Of a stretch of DNA of 64,000 bases, positions 7,158 through 13,962 are shown piece by piece (within the stretch, counting starts at the first letter, position 1; every line of letters begins with the position of its first letter). The stretch is from an uncultured Phascolarctobacterium sp. (GTDB lineage Bacteria; Bacillota; Negativicutes; Acidaminococcales; Acidaminococcaceae), in NCBI GenBank assembly GCA_900547415.1, contig URGS01000006.1, forward strand, positions 28,398 through 92,397, written 5' to 3'. The notes under the pieces were generated by a model. It was not told where the DNA came from and ran no database searches. It saw only the letters and a program-made list of their open reading frames with translations. The translations under genes and the position numbers were made by a program.

Positions 7158-7370
7158 TTACTCCTTATATCCGCTAATAATCTGCCCATTATTCCAGGCA
7201 TTGACGGCTTCGGTTTTGGCTTTAAATTCTTTGCTTCCCGCTCCACATTTTCTGCAAACAGCTTTATAGACAATATGATAGCAGTAGGCGCTATAATGGC
7301 GTATTTCAAAAACCCGCACGCCATTGTTTTTGTCCGCTCCACAGAACGGGCAGGACTTTAACTTATTCAT
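7158..7370 (-). CDS. Lar-family restriction-alleviation-like zinc protein
   Basis: Encodes 70 aa. The pattern LKSCPFCGAD ... AVCRKCGAGSKEF ... EAVNAWN is that of the Lar/restriction-alleviation family: two CxxC knuckles and a closing tryptophan helix. Rac-prophage Lar relieves type I restriction; most phage relatives are untested. A damaged paralogue lies at 8043-8240. The stop overlaps the ribosome site of the next gene (GGATATAAGGAGTAATAACA). Confidence 0.75.
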   Translation of the reverse strand: MNKLKSCPFCGADKNNGVRVFEIRHYSAYCYHIVYKAVCRKCGAGSKEFKAKTEAVNAWNNGQIISGYKE

Positions 7371-7785
7371 TCTTTCCCAGCTCCTTTCCTGTCAGTTTCT
7401 TATAGTCCTCTTTAAAACGTGCTTCGGCTTCTTCACGAGTGCGGTAGCACATACCTAGTGCATTTAACGCCAAGTCTGCAGTATCGCCGCCAAAACTTGT
7501 AATTAAAACTCTTTTACAGTCAACTCCAGGATAGTAATATCTGTCTCCGTTTTTAGGCTTCCAGGGCAGTTTGAAGATTTTCTCATAACCCATTACCAAA
7601 CTGTAGAACAAATCAACGTGTCCGCCAAATTGCGTAGAGTTCTGACTAATCAAATAACTGCCTAAGCCGTACTCTGCATCAAATTCAAATAATTCATCGT
7701 CATTGTCCCAGGGTACTACCGCAAACCGCTCGCCAATCTCCACACCCAGTATTTTGGCCACATCAGCCATATGGTTTTTAGCCAT
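7363..7785 (-). CDS. Conserved phage protein of unknown function
   Basis: Encodes 140 aa from MAKNHMADV; TTAGGAGTGATAACA precedes the ATG at 7785, better than the upstream GTG at 7794. The middle shows LPWKPKNGDRYYYP, a motif met in many small phage proteins that describe or regulate unknown steps, followed by a helical REEAEARFKEDY tail. No enzymatic motif is visible. It overlaps the Lar-like gene by 8 nt. Confidence 0.65.
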   Translation of the reverse strand: MAKNHMADVAKILGVEIGERFAVVPWDNDDELFEFDAEYGLGSYLISQNSTQFGGHVDLFYSLVMGYEKIFKLPWKPKNGDRYYYPGVDCKRVLITSFGGDTADLALNALGMCYRTREEAEARFKEDYKKLTGKELGKNE

Positions 7786-7796
7786 TGTTATCACTC

Positions 7797-7955
7797 CTAA
7801 ATTTTAATTTCTTCAGCCTTTCTATCAAGATTAAAAATAACTGAGTTTAACTCGTCATAACACAGGTTGTGGTGTTCGTCACAATAAGCAATAAGAACAT
7901 CATAATTTTCGCAATCGTTTTTCTGTGCCCACTCATAAAATTCTTTAATTGTCAT
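7797..7955 (-). CDS. Small acidic phage protein
   Basis: Encodes 52 aa (MTIKEFYEWAQKNDCENYDV...). ACAAGGAGTGATAACA precedes the ATG, the same start cassette as its neighbours. It looks like one alpha-beta hairpin with CDEHHNLC in the middle. Short phage proteins of the form MTIKELYEWA are common and uncharacterised. Confidence 0.65.
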   Translation of the reverse strand: MTIKEFYEWAQKNDCENYDVLIAYCDEHHNLCYDELNSVIFNLDRKAEEIKI

Positions 7956-7970
7956 TGTTATCACTCCTTG

Positions 7971-8042
7971 TATCCGTACTTATATCCGTACATTATTATT
8001 TTATCTGTACTTATATCCGTACTTTATTACCTATATCCGTAC
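7971..8042. repeat. Five TATCCGTACT direct repeats with 12/19-nt alternation
   Basis: TATCCGTACT or a one-base variant begins at 7971, 7983, 8002, 8014 and 8033. The spacing alternates 12, 19, 12, 19, giving a 31-bp higher-order unit repeated two and a half times. It fills the gap between the damaged Lar-like gene and the 52-aa gene and ends in that gene's ribosome site. On the minus strand it can encode the tiny peptide MYGYKYGYKE. It may have grown by slippage; regulation is possible. Confidence 0.7.
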
Positions 8043-8240
8043 TTATTTCACCCTCCTGTTCCACGTTTCAACGGCTTCGGTTATGCGTTTAAAATAGCCA
8101 CATCCAGCTCCGCAGTTTTCACACATCACGCCATAATGTGTATCATCCTCTAGTTCATCAAAACTCTCTACTACGTCAATATGTACACCGTTGCTTTCAT
8201 CTGCTCCGCAAAACGGTCAAGGCTTTAATCTATTTCCCAT
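8043..8240 (-). pseudogene. Lar-like zinc protein interrupted by TGA at the first zinc cysteine
   Basis: A 66-codon frame begins at the ATG at 8240 and runs to a TAA at 8043, with a TGA at 8217-8219 as codon 8. The protein reads MGNRLKP, stop, PFCGADESNGV..., then CENCGAGCGYF and EAVETWN. It is a paralogue of the intact gene at 7158 (LKSCPFCGADKNNGV), where the TGA position is Cys. So TGA replaces TGC in the CPFCG knuckle. Nonsense mutation is the simplest reading; selenocysteine is formally possible but not supported by an obvious hairpin. Confidence 0.75.
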
Positions 8241-8413
8241 CCTTTTGTCATCTCCTTTACTCTTATTCGCAACATAGCAAAATCAAACGAACAAGATACA
8301 AGCCTTTTATCCAGCTCCTCGTCATCGCCATAAAGCAATTTAACTGCACTAGTCATCTTGCTTTCGCCCTCTTCAATCAACTTCAGGGCATCTAACGCTT
8401 TTTGTCTATCCAC
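8225..8413 (-). CDS. Small helical phage protein
   Basis: Encodes 62 aa from a GTG start; TTTGAGGTGATAGC precedes it. It is charged and helical (ALDALKLIEEGESKM). Its last codons overlap the start of the Lar-like pseudogene, so the two were translationally coupled. No family is recognised. Confidence 0.55.
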   Translation of the reverse strand: MDRQKALDALKLIEEGESKMTSAVKLLYGDDEELDKRLVSCSFDFAMLRIRVKEMTKGWEID

Positions 8414-8422
8414 GCTATCACC

Positions 8423-8734
8423 TCAAAATATATTCTTATCGCCGTCAAATTCGATGACTAATTCTTTATAAATCTGATTGCTTGTTCTTCCCAGATACCA
8501 TCCTTCGAGAAATGCCATAGCACAATGATGACAATCAAACCGCCGACTAAAAATATCATCTTGCGGACATTTCTTAATCACATCCCTACCAAATTGCTCA
8601 GGCAACGCTTGTGTTAACTGCATTACGCAAATCGTATTTGCAAATTTTTCAATCTGGCTACGCTCAGGCTCATCCGTTACAATTTCCATACTATCGCAAA
8701 TCGCTTCAACAATAGCTTTAGCGTGTTTATTCAT
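8423..8734 (-). CDS. Phage protein of unknown function with CHHC motif
   Basis: Encodes 103 aa, helical, with a single FDCHHCAMAFLEGWYLGRT segment near the end. GATTGGAGCTGATGAA precedes the ATG. I do not recognise a family. It is the first gene after the putative internal regulatory region at 8799-8842. Confidence 0.55.
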   Translation of the reverse strand: MNKHAKAIVEAICDSMEIVTDEPERSQIEKFANTICVMQLTQALPEQFGRDVIKKCPQDDIFSRRFDCHHCAMAFLEGWYLGRTSNQIYKELVIEFDGDKNIF

Positions 8735-8798
8735 TTCATCAGCTCCAATCTAATAATCATCACATTCAAAACTTTGAAATACGTTTTATTATAATAAT

Positions 8799-8842
8799 CG
8801 TAAAAATTTACGTGTGATTTTGCGTGTGATTTCTCACGATTA
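8799..8842 (-). promoter_or_regulatory. Internal early-operon regulatory region with palindrome and tandem repeats
   Basis: CGTAAA-AA-TTTACG (8799-8812) is an inverted repeat. Beside it two tandem copies of a 12-bp unit (AATCACACGCAA and AATCACACGTAA on the minus strand) and one TTCTCACGATT box (8831-8841) are packed together. TTATTATAAT on the minus strand could be a -10 for the gene at 8734. Function is inferred from the density of repeats. Confidence 0.45.
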
Positions 8843-8845
8843 AAC

Positions 8846-8899
8846 CTAGGCTTTATCGGCCTTCTTAAGCATTTTCTCGATACGTTCTTGAGTATCCAC
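8846..8899 (-). CDS. Possible 17-aa peptide downstream of the methyltransferase
   Basis: A GTG at 8899 with the excellent ribosome site TAAGGAGGTGATAGC opens 17 codons (MDTQERIEKMLKKADKA) to a TAG. The same TGATAGCGTGGATA start cassette precedes the gene at 8413, so this may be the stub of a copied gene. Strong translation signals but very short. Confidence 0.4.
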   Translation of the reverse strand: MDTQERIEKMLKKADKA

Positions 8900-8911
8900 G
8901 CTATCACCTCC

Positions 8912-9817
8912 TTACACCACTAATGCAGTAAACAATGCTTCAAGCACGGGAACTGGTATGCTGTTTCCTGCCTGATGATATAAAGTTCTGCGTGAATTGA
9001 CTGCTGCAGCACGATTAAAATCATCATCCGTATATCCTTGCAACCGCCAGCATTCGCGCTCCGTCAAATATCTGTATCTGCCATTACCACAATCAAATAT
9101 CTGTGCGGGAGTTCTATCCGGACGGGTGGTTATTGTATAAACAAAATCGTTTATCACAGTTGCTCTTCGTATCCCTTTTTGGCCTATGCAATGAATCACA
9201 CTAGGCTGAGTGACGTTATACCAAGGCGGTACATCGGTATGATTCTCGATATAGTTTTCAAGCTTAGGCATTGGCTTTCGTTCCATAAGTTCAAAGTCAA
9301 AAGGCTCTTTATTCAGCAGCGATACAGTAAACACTCGCTCTCTTGCCTGGGGGACACCATAATCTCTAGCGTCTAAACATTTAAAGCTATTGGAATATCC
9401 TAGCCGCTCCATTTCTTCCAAGTATCGGTTAAAGTTATGGCGCATATGCTTGCTCAGTACATTCTTGACATTCTCCCAGACAACAATTCTAGGCTTCCAC
9501 ACGCCCATATTCTCGATAATCTTTATTGTTTCCCACATTAGGGATGAACGAGTACCACTCCCCTCGTCTGCGCCTTTCTGCCTACCAGCAATACTAAAAT
9601 CTTGACAAGGGCTGCCATGTACCAGGATATCAGGCTTTAAGTTCCAGCCTATAACATTCTGTGTTTTATATTCCAATTCGTCAGCAAACATTGCATTATA
9701 AGAGCGCACCGCTTTTTCGTCTATCTCTACATAATCAATTGACTTTACTGGTACGCCTAGGTTTCGCAACGCTATCCTAGGAGCACCAATTCCACCAAAA
9801 AGCTCTAATATCTGCAC
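8912..9817 (-). CDS. DNA (cytosine-5) methyltransferase
   Basis: Encodes 301 aa from a GTG at 9817, 7 nt after GGAGG; the ATG at 9841 lacks a ribosome site. It transfers a methyl group from S-adenosylmethionine to cytosine C5. Motifs in order: I LFGGIGAPR, IV GSPCQDFS with the catalytic Cys, VI ENVKN, VIII QARERVF, X AGNSI near the end. The target-recognition part is short. No restriction enzyme is adjacent, so it is an orphan phage enzyme, likely protecting phage DNA or marking it. Confidence 0.92.
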   Translation of the reverse strand: MQILELFGGIGAPRIALRNLGVPVKSIDYVEIDEKAVRSYNAMFADELEYKTQNVIGWNLKPDILVHGSPCQDFSIAGRQKGADEGSGTRSSLMWETIKIIENMGVWKPRIVVWENVKNVLSKHMRHNFNRYLEEMERLGYSNSFKCLDARDYGVPQARERVFTVSLLNKEPFDFELMERKPMPKLENYIENHTDVPPWYNVTQPSVIHCIGQKGIRRATVINDFVYTITTRPDRTPAQIFDCGNGRYRYLTERECWRLQGYTDDDFNRAAAVNSRRTLYHQAGNSIPVPVLEALFTALVV

Positions 9818-9853
9818 ATTATCACCTCCAACTGTTTCCATTTTTGCAACAGT

Positions 9854-10153
9854 TCAGAATCTCAATCTATCTGCCCAGCGTTGTGCCTTTGCATCTGCAA
9901 GCTTTGCGTTAAATATTTCTACGTTTAACGCCACTAGCACAACCAAAACATCAACAACTTCTTCATTAAGGTTTGCGTGAGCTTCTTCCGCACTAACCGG
10001 GGTGATGCTTCCACTCATTCCCTCAGCTCTAATAACTTTTAATGCAGCCTGAGCAAGTTCTGCAGCTTCTTCTGCCAACATTTCGTACAAATCTCTGTAA
10101 GAAAGTCTACTTTGTATGTATTCTATATTTTCTAAAAAAGTTTTTTCTACCAT
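9854..10153 (-). CDS. MazG-like phage protein
   Basis: Encodes 99 aa. The ATG at 10153 follows CGAGGTAAAAGAA. The all-alpha MazG-like core shows EEAAELAQAALKV and, 30 residues later, NEEVVDVLVVLVAL, i.e. the EExxE and ExxD helices that bind metal in NTP pyrophosphohydrolases. Phage MazG proteins are thought to trim (p)ppGpp or modified nucleotides. It directly precedes the methyltransferase gene. Confidence 0.7.
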   Translation of the reverse strand: MVEKTFLENIEYIQSRLSYRDLYEMLAEEAAELAQAALKVIRAEGMSGSITPVSAEEAHANLNEEVVDVLVVLVALNVEIFNAKLADAKAQRWADRLRF

Positions 10154-10200
10154 TTCTTTTACCTCGTGGTTCGCAAAAAATGAGCGACTTTTCGTTGCCC

Positions 10201-10524
10201 TCAACAAAAAGATGAGGGAGATTTGCTCAAAAGCACTACTTGCTTGCGGATGATCTCGTCTTTAATCTTAATTTCCTGTTCCAGCTCTGTAATCGTTCTG
10301 TCCCGCTTTTGAATTTCCCTATGCAGGTCAGCGATACGATTGTCTGCACCACCATTCTCAAAGAATCTTGCTTCACGGCATTCACCAACAATAATCACAT
10401 CACGATTAAATGGTTCTCCTAAATATTGGTTACACTCCAGAAGCTCAGCCACTGCGTCAAGATTGGCAGAATCTGGAGCTTTTAATTTATACAGTTCCAT
10501 TATTTTTACGGTGTACTCTTTCAT
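10201..10524 (-). CDS. Phage protein with C-terminal coiled coil
   Basis: Encodes 107 aa. The N-terminal half (residues 1-55) is mixed; residues 60-98 form a heptad-like coiled coil (IADLHREIQKRDRTITELEQ). AGGAGGCATATC precedes the ATG. The family is not recognised. Confidence 0.55.
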   Translation of the reverse strand: MKEYTVKIMELYKLKAPDSANLDAVAELLECNQYLGEPFNRDVIIVGECREARFFENGGADNRIADLHREIQKRDRTITELEQEIKIKDEIIRKQVVLLSKSPSSFC

Positions 10525-10534
10525 GATATGCCTC

Positions 10535-10894
10535 CTACTCTACAATCCAGTTCTTTAGCTCACTGAGACAACCTACACGATTGCGATCCATAAGCCTCGT
10601 CATAAAACTATCAATAGCGCCTTTAGTAAGTCCCAGTTCATCAGCTACATCAATGCTTGCTTTGCCTTCAGCAAGAGCGGAAATGATATATTTTCTGTGC
10701 TTGTAGCAAAGCCCCAGTTTAGCACTTTGGCTAAACTGCAATACTTTCTTAACCCGCTCAGGCTTTGCTATGTCCTCAGGTTTAGGATGAATAAATTTAT
10801 GCTGCCCTCTGTGGCACTCCGGCAAATCAATAAATGGACAGTACACTTTGTTGCCAATCCGTTGCAGCCTATAGCATCTATAGCAATCTACCAT
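10535..10894 (-). CDS. Phage zinc and HTH regulator-like protein
   Basis: Encodes 119 aa from MVDCYRCYRLQ; AGGAGATGGTAAAA precedes the ATG at 10894, while the ATG at 10903 is too close to it. The N-terminal part has Cys pairs (CYRC, YCPFIDLPECHRG) and the C-terminal part a LuxR/sigma-like HTH (ISALAEGKASIDVADELGLT). It might regulate from the box array just upstream (10986-11037). The role is inferred. Confidence 0.55.
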   Translation of the reverse strand: MVDCYRCYRLQRIGNKVYCPFIDLPECHRGQHKFIHPKPEDIAKPERVKKVLQFSQSAKLGLCYKHRKYIISALAEGKASIDVADELGLTKGAIDSFMTRLMDRNRVGCLSELKNWIVE

Positions 10895-10985
10895 TTTTAC
10901 CATCTCCTATTGGTTAAAGGGAGCATTTTGCAGCTCCCCTACCAGTTCATTATTAAATCACAATTTTTATGAATAAAATTACAAT

Positions 10986-11037
10986 TTCTCGCGATTTCAT
11001 AGGAATTCTCACGATTTCTCACAATTTTCTCGGGATA
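10986..11037. repeat. Four phased TTCTCRCGATT boxes upstream of the zinc/HTH gene
   Basis: TTCTCGCGATT (10986), TTCTCACGATT (11006), TTCTCACAATT (11016) and TTCTCGGGATA (11027) lie 20, 10 and 11 bp apart, on the same face of the helix. A fifth TTCTCACGATT occurs at 8831. Phased direct repeats upstream of a putative regulator suggest cooperative protein binding. No -10/-35 pair is clear. Confidence 0.55.
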
Positions 11038-11047
11038 ATTATTCAAT

Positions 11048-11365
11048 CTATCCCCAGATTGTTGCTCCGTGACGAATGCCCTCTAAATACTTCTTGTGGT
11101 TAACCAAGGCTTCGGGCTTTGTTTCGTAGTATTCAACCAGTTTTTCCCTGCTGTTGTCCAGTACGCCGTAGTGTTTTGGGATAAGAACACTGGCAAACCG
11201 TAAAGCCCTGCCAACAATTGCTTTTTTCTTATTGCCAATCCCATTGTAAAGAGGAAGTGGAATTGGCAGCTCATACGTCAGTAACAGGTATTTTGCGCAA
11301 TTCATTTTCACATCATCTTCAATGCTCCACAAATCCCTGCGTCCTTTTATAATGCGCTCTTCCAT
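11048..11365 (-). CDS. Phage protein of unknown function
   Basis: Encodes 105 aa, basic N terminus (MEERIIKGRRDLWSIEDDVK), helical middle. It begins at the stop of the upstream MazG-like gene, so the two are coupled. I do not recognise it. Confidence 0.6.
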   Translation of the reverse strand: MEERIIKGRRDLWSIEDDVKMNCAKYLLLTYELPIPLPLYNGIGNKKKAIVGRALRFASVLIPKHYGVLDNSREKLVEYYETKPEALVNHKKYLEGIRHGATIWG

Positions 11366-11775
11366 TACTCTTTATCCTCCAGATAATAACCGCGGCGCAG
11401 GTTCTTTTCAACAACAGCATCTTTTGCATCTCTCAGGCAAGAATTAAAAATAATTTGCGATTCGTTGAGTGCTCTGATTTTTAAAGCATCGCTGAACATA
11501 TCGCTGGATGCAGGCAATTGTTTTATCTTCTCAGATATTTTAAGATTTTCTTTCATAACGTAGCGGTCCAATTGCACAATGGCAGTGTTTACGCAGGCCT
11601 TAACGTCCAACAGCTCCATGAGCAGTGCTTTAAGATTTTCGTAATTATAATCACGTTGCAGCTCTTTCCAGGCATCTGTAACTTCCAAAACCTCTTCCAG
11701 TAACTTGTCCTGCTGTTCATCAGGAGTAGCATCAATAAATTTATAACACGGAGTAGTTGCTTTAATTTTCATCAT
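11365..11775 (-). CDS. MazG-like helical phage protein
   Basis: Encodes 136 aa. AAAGGAGGTTTAGACC precedes the ATG. Residues 22-65 have LLEEVLEVTDAWKELQ followed by ALLMELLDVKACVNTAI, the two acidic metal-binding helices of the MazG-like fold. The rest is an unusual helical C-terminal extension. It would act on nucleoside triphosphates; the substrate is unknown. Confidence 0.55.
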   Translation of the reverse strand: MMKIKATTPCYKFIDATPDEQQDKLLEEVLEVTDAWKELQRDYNYENLKALLMELLDVKACVNTAIVQLDRYVMKENLKISEKIKQLPASSDMFSDALKIRALNESQIIFNSCLRDAKDAVVEKNLRRGYYLEDKE

Positions 11776-12136
11776 GGTCTAAACCTCCTTTTGTATTCTC
11801 TCTGATAACCTGCAAACCCACCTGTTCATCCAACAGCTTTTCTACAGCCTGCATTTCTTCGGTTGGCTTATCAACATGTTCCAGGTACTTTTGGTATTTT
11901 TCACAGAATACCTTAAGCCTGGTTTCTTTTTTATTCATAGCTCCCCAGTGGTTGGTAATCACACAGGCAGCAGCAATCATCACTTTACAGATTGCATCAA
12001 TGCCAATATCCTTAACCATTTGCCGCTGGGTTACATCCAAATCTCTTTTACTCAGCCAAACAGCTTCGTTAGGTGCCGCCTTTTTAAACTTATCCCTCGC
12101 CTTTTGTTGGCGCTGGAACTGCCTTTTCTTACTCAT
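11762..12136 (-). CDS. Phage protein of unknown function
   Basis: Encodes 124 aa. The start is very basic (MSKKRQFQRQQKARDKFKKA), then a hydrophobic stretch (DAICKVMIAAACVITNHWG) too short and broken for a sure membrane helix, then charged helices. It overlaps the next gene by 14 nt. Family not recognised. Confidence 0.55.
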   Translation of the reverse strand: MSKKRQFQRQQKARDKFKKAAPNEAVWLSKRDLDVTQRQMVKDIGIDAICKVMIAAACVITNHWGAMNKKETRLKVFCEKYQKYLEHVDKPTEEMQAVEKLLDEQVGLQVIRENTKGGLDHDEN

Positions 12137-12334
12137 TGTTTCAACCTTCTTTCAAATGCGCCTATTTACCCACCTTTCGGGAGAGCTGCGCTACTTGCTC
12201 CCCCGAAACTATACTTCTTCAATTGTTTCCTGAGCGCCACACCCAGGGCTTATATATAATGCGCTCCTGCCTTTAATTTTTGCGGAAAAAGAAGGTGGCA
12301 GGCCACGCGGTGGGTCAAACTTGCTATATTCTTG
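12137..12334 (-). other. Intergenic region with long hairpin
   Basis: No gene is visible in 198 nt. TTTCGGGAGAGC and GCTCCCCCGAAA (12175-12186 and 12197-12208) form a 12-bp stem with one mismatch and a 10-nt loop; no T-run follows, so it is not a simple terminator. AAGAATATAGC is repeated right after the dnaC-like stop. It may be an RNA-processing or regulatory structure within the early transcript. Confidence 0.5.
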
Positions 12335-13171
12335 CTATATTCTTGATATATCTTTAAGTCTGTAGTTTCTTTCCGGTACTCGGCCGATGTTTTTGATAAA
12401 GCCTCGCGCCCTCTCAAAAATACGGCTGCCAACAGCCTCATCAACCTGGTTGCTCAGCTCGTCAATAAAGTATTCAGAGCTGATGATTGTTACCAGCTTT
12501 TTGTTGTAGCGTGCATTAATTATTTCAAAGGCTAGGTTAACATCCGCATTGGTCGGCACAGAGCCTGCCTTAAAAAAATCGTCAATGTAAAGCACCTCAA
12601 TATTTTTCAGAGGCTCTATAAGCGCCATATATTCTTCAGTATCGTTTACACAGGCTTTCAATTTTACTGCCTCGTCACGCCAAAGCATATAGCGTGCCGG
12701 TATCCCTCTCCGAAGCAGCTCCCTTACAATACCTGTACAGATATGGCTTTTGCCACTTCCAACCTGCCCGCCCATATACACCCAGCTTGTGGGATTCTCT
12801 AAGAACCTATACGCAGTCTCCAGTAAATCCTTTTGCCAAGGTTCTGTTGCTTTATAATTTTTCAGATCGTACTCAGGATTAATGCCGCTCTGGTTAAAAA
12901 GCCTGATGCAGCGGCGCAGCTTTTGGCAACGGCACACTGCTATTTTCGCAACACCATCTTCTATGACTGCCACATAACCTTTATTTTTGCAATGTTCACA
13001 GTTATAGCCCTGTAAATCTCCTGATGATGCATTAAAAGTATTGGCCTCCATCTGTGCCTCAGAGATAATCTCCGAGCTTGGGAACTGTATCACCTTTGAT
13101 TGCTTTTTTCCTTCCTGGCTTTTTGCCTGCAGGCTTCTCACCTGATTGATTACATCCTTGATTGCTTCCAT
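12335..13171 (-). CDS. DnaC/DnaI-like helicase loader ATPase
   Basis: Encodes 278 aa from MEAIKD; GAGGTGATGACT precedes the ATG at 13171. Residues about 57-82 form a zinc knuckle (CEHCKNKGY ... CRCQKL) as in DnaI/DnaC N-terminal regions. The AAA+ core has Walker A GGQVGSGKSH (about 135), Walker B VLYIDDFFK (about 192), sensor-1 IISSEYF and the arginine-finger element GSRIFERAR. It would load the host replicative helicase at the phage origin, together with the initiator encoded directly upstream. Confidence 0.88.
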   Translation of the reverse strand: MEAIKDVINQVRSLQAKSQEGKKQSKVIQFPSSEIISEAQMEANTFNASSGDLQGYNCEHCKNKGYVAVIEDGVAKIAVCRCQKLRRCIRLFNQSGINPEYDLKNYKATEPWQKDLLETAYRFLENPTSWVYMGGQVGSGKSHICTGIVRELLRRGIPARYMLWRDEAVKLKACVNDTEEYMALIEPLKNIEVLYIDDFFKAGSVPTNADVNLAFEIINARYNKKLVTIISSEYFIDELSNQVDEAVGSRIFERARGFIKNIGRVPERNYRLKDISRI

Positions 13172-13940
13172 AGTCATCACCTCGCAACATATTTACAGCA
13201 ACCGCTTCAACGTATTTCAATCTTCTGACGTTGTTCGCAGAAGCAACTTTAAGAGCTTCTAAGAATATATCTCCACCAACCTCATCTACTAGACTGATAA
13301 TTTGTTCCGCCAACCCCTGAGTAAGAGGAATGTCCATATATTTTTCCCAATCATCAACTGCTTTTGAATGAATTGGATTCTCAAAAGAGGGCTCAAATTT
13401 TTGGTTAACCTTCTTCTTTTTAGAGGTTTGCTTTATATTATCATCATCTATATTAATTGGTGGATATAATTGGTGGTTAGAATTGGTATTGTCGTTCACA
13501 GCGTGAACACCCCCGTTCATACTGTGAACACCCTCGTTCACACTGTGAACACCCTGTTCATACTGTGAACAGGTACCATTCATTTTTTCACAGGACTCTT
13601 CCCAATCTGAGCATTGAGCTAAATCGTCCATCATTTTACGGCCCTTATCAGTTAGCGCATACCAAACTGTTTTATCCCATTCTAATTTATTAAAGTTGCC
13701 TTTAAGCAGGATACCCTCATCCACAAACATATTGGTTATTTTGACAATTTTACCAATAGATATGTAAGGGAATTTTTTGTGCAGTTCTCTTACACTATCA
13801 AAGGTCCAATACCGGCCTTCACGATAATTGTGCTGTTTCGCTTCATTGTGACATATCCATCTATAGAAGTAGCCAAGGAGCATAGCCTCAGCCATTCCAT
13901 ATTTAACTGCCAGCCACACTCCCATACTATGCGTATACAT
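13059..13940 (-). CDS. Phage replication initiator (DnaD-like/O-like)
   Basis: Encodes 293 aa. The N-terminal winged-helix part (1-115) begins MYTHSMGVWLAVKYG and contains WTFDSVRELHKKFPYISIGK. A low-complexity linker follows, in which the gene encodes the iterons (residues about 120-150, EGVHSMNGGVHAVN). Residues 190-255 (WEKYMDIPLTQGLAEQIISL...) resemble the DnaD-type DNA- and helicase-binding domain. It should bind the iterons inside its own gene and recruit the DnaC-like loader. The 3' end overlaps the loader gene by 113 nt. Confidence 0.8.
   Translation of the reverse strand: MYTHSMGVWLAVKYGMAEAMLLGYFYRWICHNEAKQHNYREGRYWTFDSVRELHKKFPYISIGKIVKITNMFVDEGILLKGNFNKLEWDKTVWYALTDKGRKMMDDLAQCSDWEESCEKMNGTCSQYEQGVHSVNEGVHSMNGGVHAVNDNTNSNHQLYPPINIDDDNIKQTSKKKKVNQKFEPSFENPIHSKAVDDWEKYMDIPLTQGLAEQIISLVDEVGGDIFLEALKVASANNVRRLKYVEAVAVNMLRGDDYGSNQGCNQSGEKPAGKKPGRKKAIKGDTVPKLGDYL
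13494..13570. repeat. Four iterons: candidate phage replication origin
   Basis: Dyad repeats of the form GTTCAyAsYGTGAAC start at 13494, 13515, 13536 and 13556, spaced 21, 21 and 20 bp. Because the last interval is 20, the fourth copy is read in a different codon frame, so the conserved thing is the DNA, not the peptide. An AT-rich stretch (about 13430-13490) lies next to it, as expected for the unwinding element. Placement inside the initiator gene matches lambda O. Confidence 0.88.
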
Positions 13941-13962
13941 TTAGCTACTCCCTTAAACTCTC

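Noticed and set aside
7971..8042. The TATCCGTACT array as a CRISPR
   Set aside because: Repeats of 10 bp with 2 to 9 bp between them are far too short.
12250..12444. A 64-codon minus-strand frame overlapping the dnaC-like gene
   Set aside because: It mostly overlaps a clear AAA+ coding frame and has no ribosome site.
13494..13570. Iterons considered as a CRISPR array or as a LexA site cluster
   Set aside because: Units are 20-21 bp with no unique spacers, and the dyad is GTTC...GAAC, the reverse order of the LexA box; they sit in the initiator gene as origin iterons.
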